Assembly: GCA_015487635.1 (NCBI GenBank)
Contig: WFPM01000177.1
Coordinates: 1 to 55,155 of the forward strand
Length of the DNA: 55,155 bases
Origin: Rhodothermus sp.
GTDB taxonomy: Bacteria > Bacteroidota > Rhodothermia > Rhodothermales > Rhodothermaceae
Direction of reading: 5' to 3'
Of this stretch, positions 52,501 to 55,155 are shown one piece after another; the first letter of the stretch is position 1, and each line of letters starts with the position of its first letter. The translations under genes and the position numbers were made by a program. Below the pieces are notes generated by a model. The model saw only the letters and a program-made list of their open reading frames with translations, was not told where the DNA came from and searched no databases.

Positions 52501-55155
52501 TTGTCGAAGAACAAAAGGCATTATTTATAACAGGTCTTATAGCAAGCCCTTATCTCAATATATCCCCTCAGGGAGTCACAAGAATAGGAGTTATTCAAAA
52601 TAAGTTAAAAAACAAAGGCATAACAAAGAGTCGAATAAATTTGAGCACTGGAATCTCGTCAGAAATAATATTCCAAGGAGAATGGCTTGACTTTGTAAAC
52701 GAAAAATTAAAAGATATCTTTGCAAAGAATATCGAAAATAAAGATTCTATAAAAATAAAATTGAGTCCTAAAATCACTCTCCCGGACTGGAAATTATGGG
52801 AGACCAACATTGGAGACATTTCGCTTGCAAAGCCGGCTGTTGTTGAACGCGCCCATCATACCGTTTCTGGCGTTCTGAAAGGATATTATAAATGGTCTGA
52901 TGCAATTTTCCTCTATCGGTTACAGAACAATCAGTTAATTGAACTGGGCAAAACCTCCCCTCAGGGGAACAGGTTCACGCTCTCTTACGACCCTGCTCAA
53001 CTTGATTGTTCTGTCCAAGACGGTGGGAAAGCTCATCTTGTAAGCAATGTAAAGATCCCCATCTTTACCCTCAGACTGCTACTGGGCTATTCCTATCTGG
53101 GCGAAGTGGATCTGTGCAACCCCGAGTTCCGCCTTGACCCTGACCGACTCGAATTCACCGGCCAGAAAGGGGATCGTCTTCAGAAGTTTACCCATGCTAT
53201 CAGCAAAGATGCCGGTACCGTCACGGTAACGGTCTCCGGTGTCCAGGGCCCCTTTGCCGTCACACCTGCTCAGGCTACCATCACCCCCCCTGATTCCTCT
53301 GCCGCCTTCACCGTACAGACCGAATGCACAGAAGATCGTCTGGGCCAGCGCCTGACCGGCAGTGCACAATTCGTCTTCCAGACCAATAGCACCACCGTAA
53401 CCCGAACGCTGACCCTGGCACTCTCCTGTGCAAAGGAAGATGAAACCGAAAACCCGGAAAACAATCCACCTATCACCGACACGCAATTACCGTCTGATCT
53501 ACCGCCCGAGCAGGTCAACCGTCCGCCTGCCCGAAGCAGTAGCTGGGGCGACCCCCACTTCACCACGTTTGACGGGCTGGAATATGACTTTCAGGGCATC
53601 GGCGACTATCTGGTGACCCGCTCCACCCTGCCCGGCGATCTGTTCGAAATCCAGGCCCGCCATAAACCCTGGCGCAACACGCGGCGGGTCTCGGTCAACA
53701 CAGCAGTAGCCGCCAACATCGACGGCCATCGCCTGGAAGTCTACCTCGACAGCACCAACACGCTCATCGTCCTGCTCAACGGCCAGGAAATCCCCGGCAC
53801 GAACTGGACGCGCACGCTCAGCGGCGGCGGCAGCATCGTGCGCAACAACAACCAAATCATCGCCTCCTGGAAAGACGGCTCCGCCCTGACGATCGAGAAA
53901 CGTGCGGCCTACAATGGAGCATACCTTGATCTTCAGGTGCTTGTGGCCGGTTTTCGTCGTGGACACCTGATCGGACTGCTGGGTGACGGCGACGGCGACC
54001 CGAGCAACGACCTGCGCCTGCGCGACGGCACCATGCTCTCCAACCCCGCCGAAAAAGACCTCTACCTGACCGCCTTCCGCGAAGACTGGCGCATTCCCTT
54101 CGGCTCCGAAGAAAGCCTCTTCAGCCAGGGACCCGACCTCTACGATCCGCTTTATCCGGACCCCAATGGTCTTTTCACCATTGAGGACCTGCCGGAGGAT
54201 CTGCGGGCGTGGGCCGAGCTGACCTGCCGGCTGCAGGGCATCGTGACCGAAAGCATCCTGCGGGCCTGCATCCTGGACGTGGCCATCACGCGCGATCCGA
54301 GCTGGGCGGCCAGTTCGCTGGGCGTCGATCCCAATGTGCCGGGCGTGCACATGCAGCCCAAGAGCCTGTTTGTGGCGCTGGGCAGTGCCGACCGCACGCG
54401 TCAACTCGGCGCCTTCGTGACCGGCGTCGAAGACAAAACGCTCTTCTGGTCGGCCAGTGAGGGGGTGTCCATCATCCAGCTTTCGAACAACCTGGTGGAG
54501 GTGACGGTGCCGGACGTGGAGGGTGTCTACCAGGTTCGGGCGCAGCTGGCGGCGGACACGTCGGTGCAGGATGTGGCCTACATTCTGGTCAAGCCGCCGA
54601 CCTATGCGGTGTGGACGGGCGAGGGCGACGGGCGTCGGATGGCGGACTGTGCCAACTGGTTGAACAATGCCTGTCCGGGACCGGACAACGAGGTGTACAT
54701 TCTGACGGCGACGCCGCTGGAGATTGAGCTGGACGGTCGGACGGTGTATCACCTGGTGGCGCAGGGTCCGATCACGTTTCGGGGGAGCTTGACGGTGCGC
54801 ACGGGAGGGGAGTTGCGGGATCGGATTGCGTTGTTGGCGTCGCGGGTGCCAGCGGAGGTGGCGGCGTTGGTTCCGGTGACGGGTTCGCTGGGCAAGCGGG
54901 GTGCGACGGTGGCCGCAGCGCAGGGGCTGACGTGGCAGAGTGGTACGATTACCATCCAGCAGGGCGCCCTGAACGTCTATGGTGAAATTGCTTTCGACGG
55001 TGTAACGCTTACGGGGCAGCTGGTCAACCAGGGGCGGCTGCGCATCCTCGACGGCAACGCCTTCCCCGACCTGGCCCTGCAGGCCAACAGCCGCCTGGAA
55101 AACCGCGCCACGCTCGAACAATTCGGCGACATCCGCGCCTACGACGCTTCGGTCC
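49575..55155 (+). CDS. Giant secreted FN3/von Willebrand D protein (partial, runs off the right edge)
   Basis: At least 1860 codons without a stop. Signal peptide about 1-37 (LFLVTLLGLSTGAFAQ). Residues 38-350: unknown. FN3 domain about 352-435 (VLTWEAARGALSYNVYLAAE). 436-690: beta-rich unknown. 692-1092: an AT-rich-coded block (15 of 60 bases are G/C at 52021-52080) full of AAA, ATA, AGA and TTA codons, helical/beta, with no known domain. 1093-1322: all-beta linker. The vWF type D domain starts at 1323 (SWGDPHFTTFDGLEYDFQGI, then LLGDGDGDPSNDL) and runs to about 1512. After that comes a beta-helix-like repeat region (GSLTVRTGGELRD, QSGTITIQQGALNVYGEIAF, LENRATLEQFGDI). It is presumably a surface adhesin or matrix protein. 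The secretion signal at the C-terminus is outside the window. Confidence 0.85.
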   Translation, partial: MRGHFRQYSRAWSFVLRRFYGLFLVTLLGLSTGAFAQRSTLLQKAAERFQVAIDTASFALYLEPGLTTLLAPADPLPDPDNLSSASTLGLLYVLQYDPQNNPQWLNSDLPPGWYHLRLLHENATWIVSLEDNNGHNLRIPATLDSIPPPSPDDAALQLSLTPYADSVTFMLRLDNYRRLRFSMPRAPAAPASTPIDTLEVVSRQALLQTLAQLRRLSPQLDTTRVLVASTDNLVLAGALEPGLDQLSDEQLRQGLSFAVFIAARKFPGYRRGEALRFELQQLDTTRYELRRLDALGKLLARDTLTLQTRPQPAATALHFELALGRPPEVCLSVPAGALCFSWPLLADIPQQVAAVPGDGSVVLTWEAARGALSYNVYLAAEPGVTKLNWQQKAEGRKLEDVHSPLVISGLTNGRPYYFVVTAVGASGESRESAEVRATPEVSPYQAEGPRSGGDLPRPSIKLGSPLQGQTLIEHDGTVAIVVAPQELTLEPGAVRTLDVWVEDAEGNRFAGSADYLEVVVAGRGWTVAWVEPGRLQVQAPAPGAVVDSLMVLEVRSQLLADSTYFAGQALVRLVQVRSDVVVVPEQKVVWPVSYPLSAEAIAQRRSLFSEIEWDQAERPQLDPPSLMIGVVVQEDSLGQYQVGQRIVSTGEGFSLGGQIEQIVARNGNYVLLRVRLLPVEDLYEVYPFPDLFRLARKGISLVNPNAVYILQSDNLKNQLFKDKQSESACKAGAKIGASTKFKFNAEASLGLRYTIEYTCKNRVLGGEWKFGAAIDIAGSLQVTQWDFKTDTRRLYRAFITYDYNTISELLTKVQLNLLISGKIYAGVSIKRELNINIESIGYLIPIGLNVYSYQLFSYFIGVAIRFSILNNKLDGIKKEILEGTESFIRKEVETNIISVELGASINASTNIGKLIQLQSGATNVKFDGFFNLKILEFTTPIPDFNYYKMNLKASPFTIGPILGLIKIKTSSFSPIIVEEQKALFITGLIASPYLNISPQGVTRIGVIQNKLKNKGITKSRINLSTGISSEIIFQGEWLDFVNEKLKDIFAKNIENKDSIKIKLSPKITLPDWKLWETNIGDISLAKPAVVERAHHTVSGVLKGYYKWSDAIFLYRLQNNQLIELGKTSPQGNRFTLSYDPAQLDCSVQDGGKAHLVSNVKIPIFTLRLLLGYSYLGEVDLCNPEFRLDPDRLEFTGQKGDRLQKFTHAISKDAGTVTVTVSGVQGPFAVTPAQATITPPDSSAAFTVQTECTEDRLGQRLTGSAQFVFQTNSTTVTRTLTLALSCAKEDETENPENNPPITDTQLPSDLPPEQVNRPPARSSSWGDPHFTTFDGLEYDFQGIGDYLVTRSTLPGDLFEIQARHKPWRNTRRVSVNTAVAANIDGHRLEVYLDSTNTLIVLLNGQEIPGTNWTRTLSGGGSIVRNNNQIIASWKDGSALTIEKRAAYNGAYLDLQVLVAGFRRGHLIGLLGDGDGDPSNDLRLRDGTMLSNPAEKDLYLTAFREDWRIPFGSEESLFSQGPDLYDPLYPDPNGLFTIEDLPEDLRAWAELTCRLQGIVTESILRACILDVAITRDPSWAASSLGVDPNVPGVHMQPKSLFVALGSADRTRQLGAFVTGVEDKTLFWSASEGVSIIQLSNNLVEVTVPDVEGVYQVRAQLAADTSVQDVAYILVKPPTYAVWTGEGDGRRMADCANWLNNACPGPDNEVYILTATPLEIELDGRTVYHLVAQGPITFRGSLTVRTGGELRDRIALLASRVPAEVAALVPVTGSLGKRGATVAAAQGLTWQSGTITIQQGALNVYGEIAFDGVTLTGQLVNQGRLRILDGNAFPDLALQANSRLENRATLEQFGDIRAYDASV
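51650..52850 (+). other. AT-rich block inside the giant gene
   Basis: The base composition drops sharply near 51650 and rises again near 52850 while the reading frame stays open. Codon choice changes to A/T-ending codons unlike every other gene in the window. Probable imported module. Confidence 0.7.

Noticed and set aside
53499-55121. 540-codon minus-strand open frame
   Set aside because: Antisense to the vWD region of the giant protein; His/Arg/Gln-rich shadow composition.

Overview
The window reads as a high-GC thermophile of the Rhodothermota (formerly Bacteroidetes), most likely Rhodothermus or a close relative. Support comes from Bacteroidetes-type promoters of the TAnnTTTG kind (for example 3101 and 15133), a type IX-like secretion signal on the 35563-36373 protein, BT4734/DUF3987-type mobile-element genes, weak Shine-Dalgarno use at many genes, and dense C/G-ending codons. 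The genus is an inference from protein character, not from a database search.

Layout. 1-867: gene-poor, holding only a 54-residue remnant of a type I restriction HsdR subunit. 868-8335: minus-strand genes (LON-domain protein, metallo-hydrolase, lone histidine-kinase dimerisation protein; nadA, lolD-like ATPase, sigma-54 activator, TPR protein) plus a plus-strand envelope protein at 3129. 8568-19409: plus-strand housekeeping run: gap, pgk, amidinotransferase-fold hydrolase, tyrA, gcvT, comB, ftsK, purK, purE. 19618-26618: minus-strand translation block: ffh, rpsP, rimM, trmD, rplS, then an mqnA-like gene, smpB and tyrS, with an AhpD-like gene upstream of ffh. 26656-28038: 5-formyl-THF cyclo-ligase and a PspC protein.

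28176-33604: a tRNA-Asp gene whose 3' end is the left attachment site of a 5354-bp integrated element. The element carries a tyrosine integrase, an AlpA/MerR-like excisionase, a primase-helicase (BT4734_N plus DUF3987) and a small unknown protein. Attachment cores of 18 bp, tandem 12-bp integrase-arm-like repeats at both ends and an inverted 4+4 array of 7-mers inside the primase gene are visible. The right junction still carries the CCA of the original tRNA gene; the present tRNA copy has lost it.

33821-55155: an accessory, envelope- and signalling-rich region. It has a large lipoprotein, a frameshifted sorting-domain protein, a multi-PAS/GAF histidine kinase, ppk1, an Acg-like nitroreductase, two double UspA proteins around a TonB gene, a beta-propeller sensor kinase with its NarL-type response regulator, and a secreted protein of at least 1860 residues with FN3 and von Willebrand D domains that runs off the right edge.

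The most interesting unreported signal is an 18-bp palindrome (ATCCCCCGAACGGGTGAT and close variants, always followed by TG). It sits 60-75 bp before the start codons of the lipoprotein, the frameshifted secreted protein, the response regulator and the giant vWD protein. I propose it as the operator of the NarL-type regulator encoded here, defining a small surface-protein regulon. The giant gene also contains an AT-rich, in-frame block of about 1.2 kb that looks imported.
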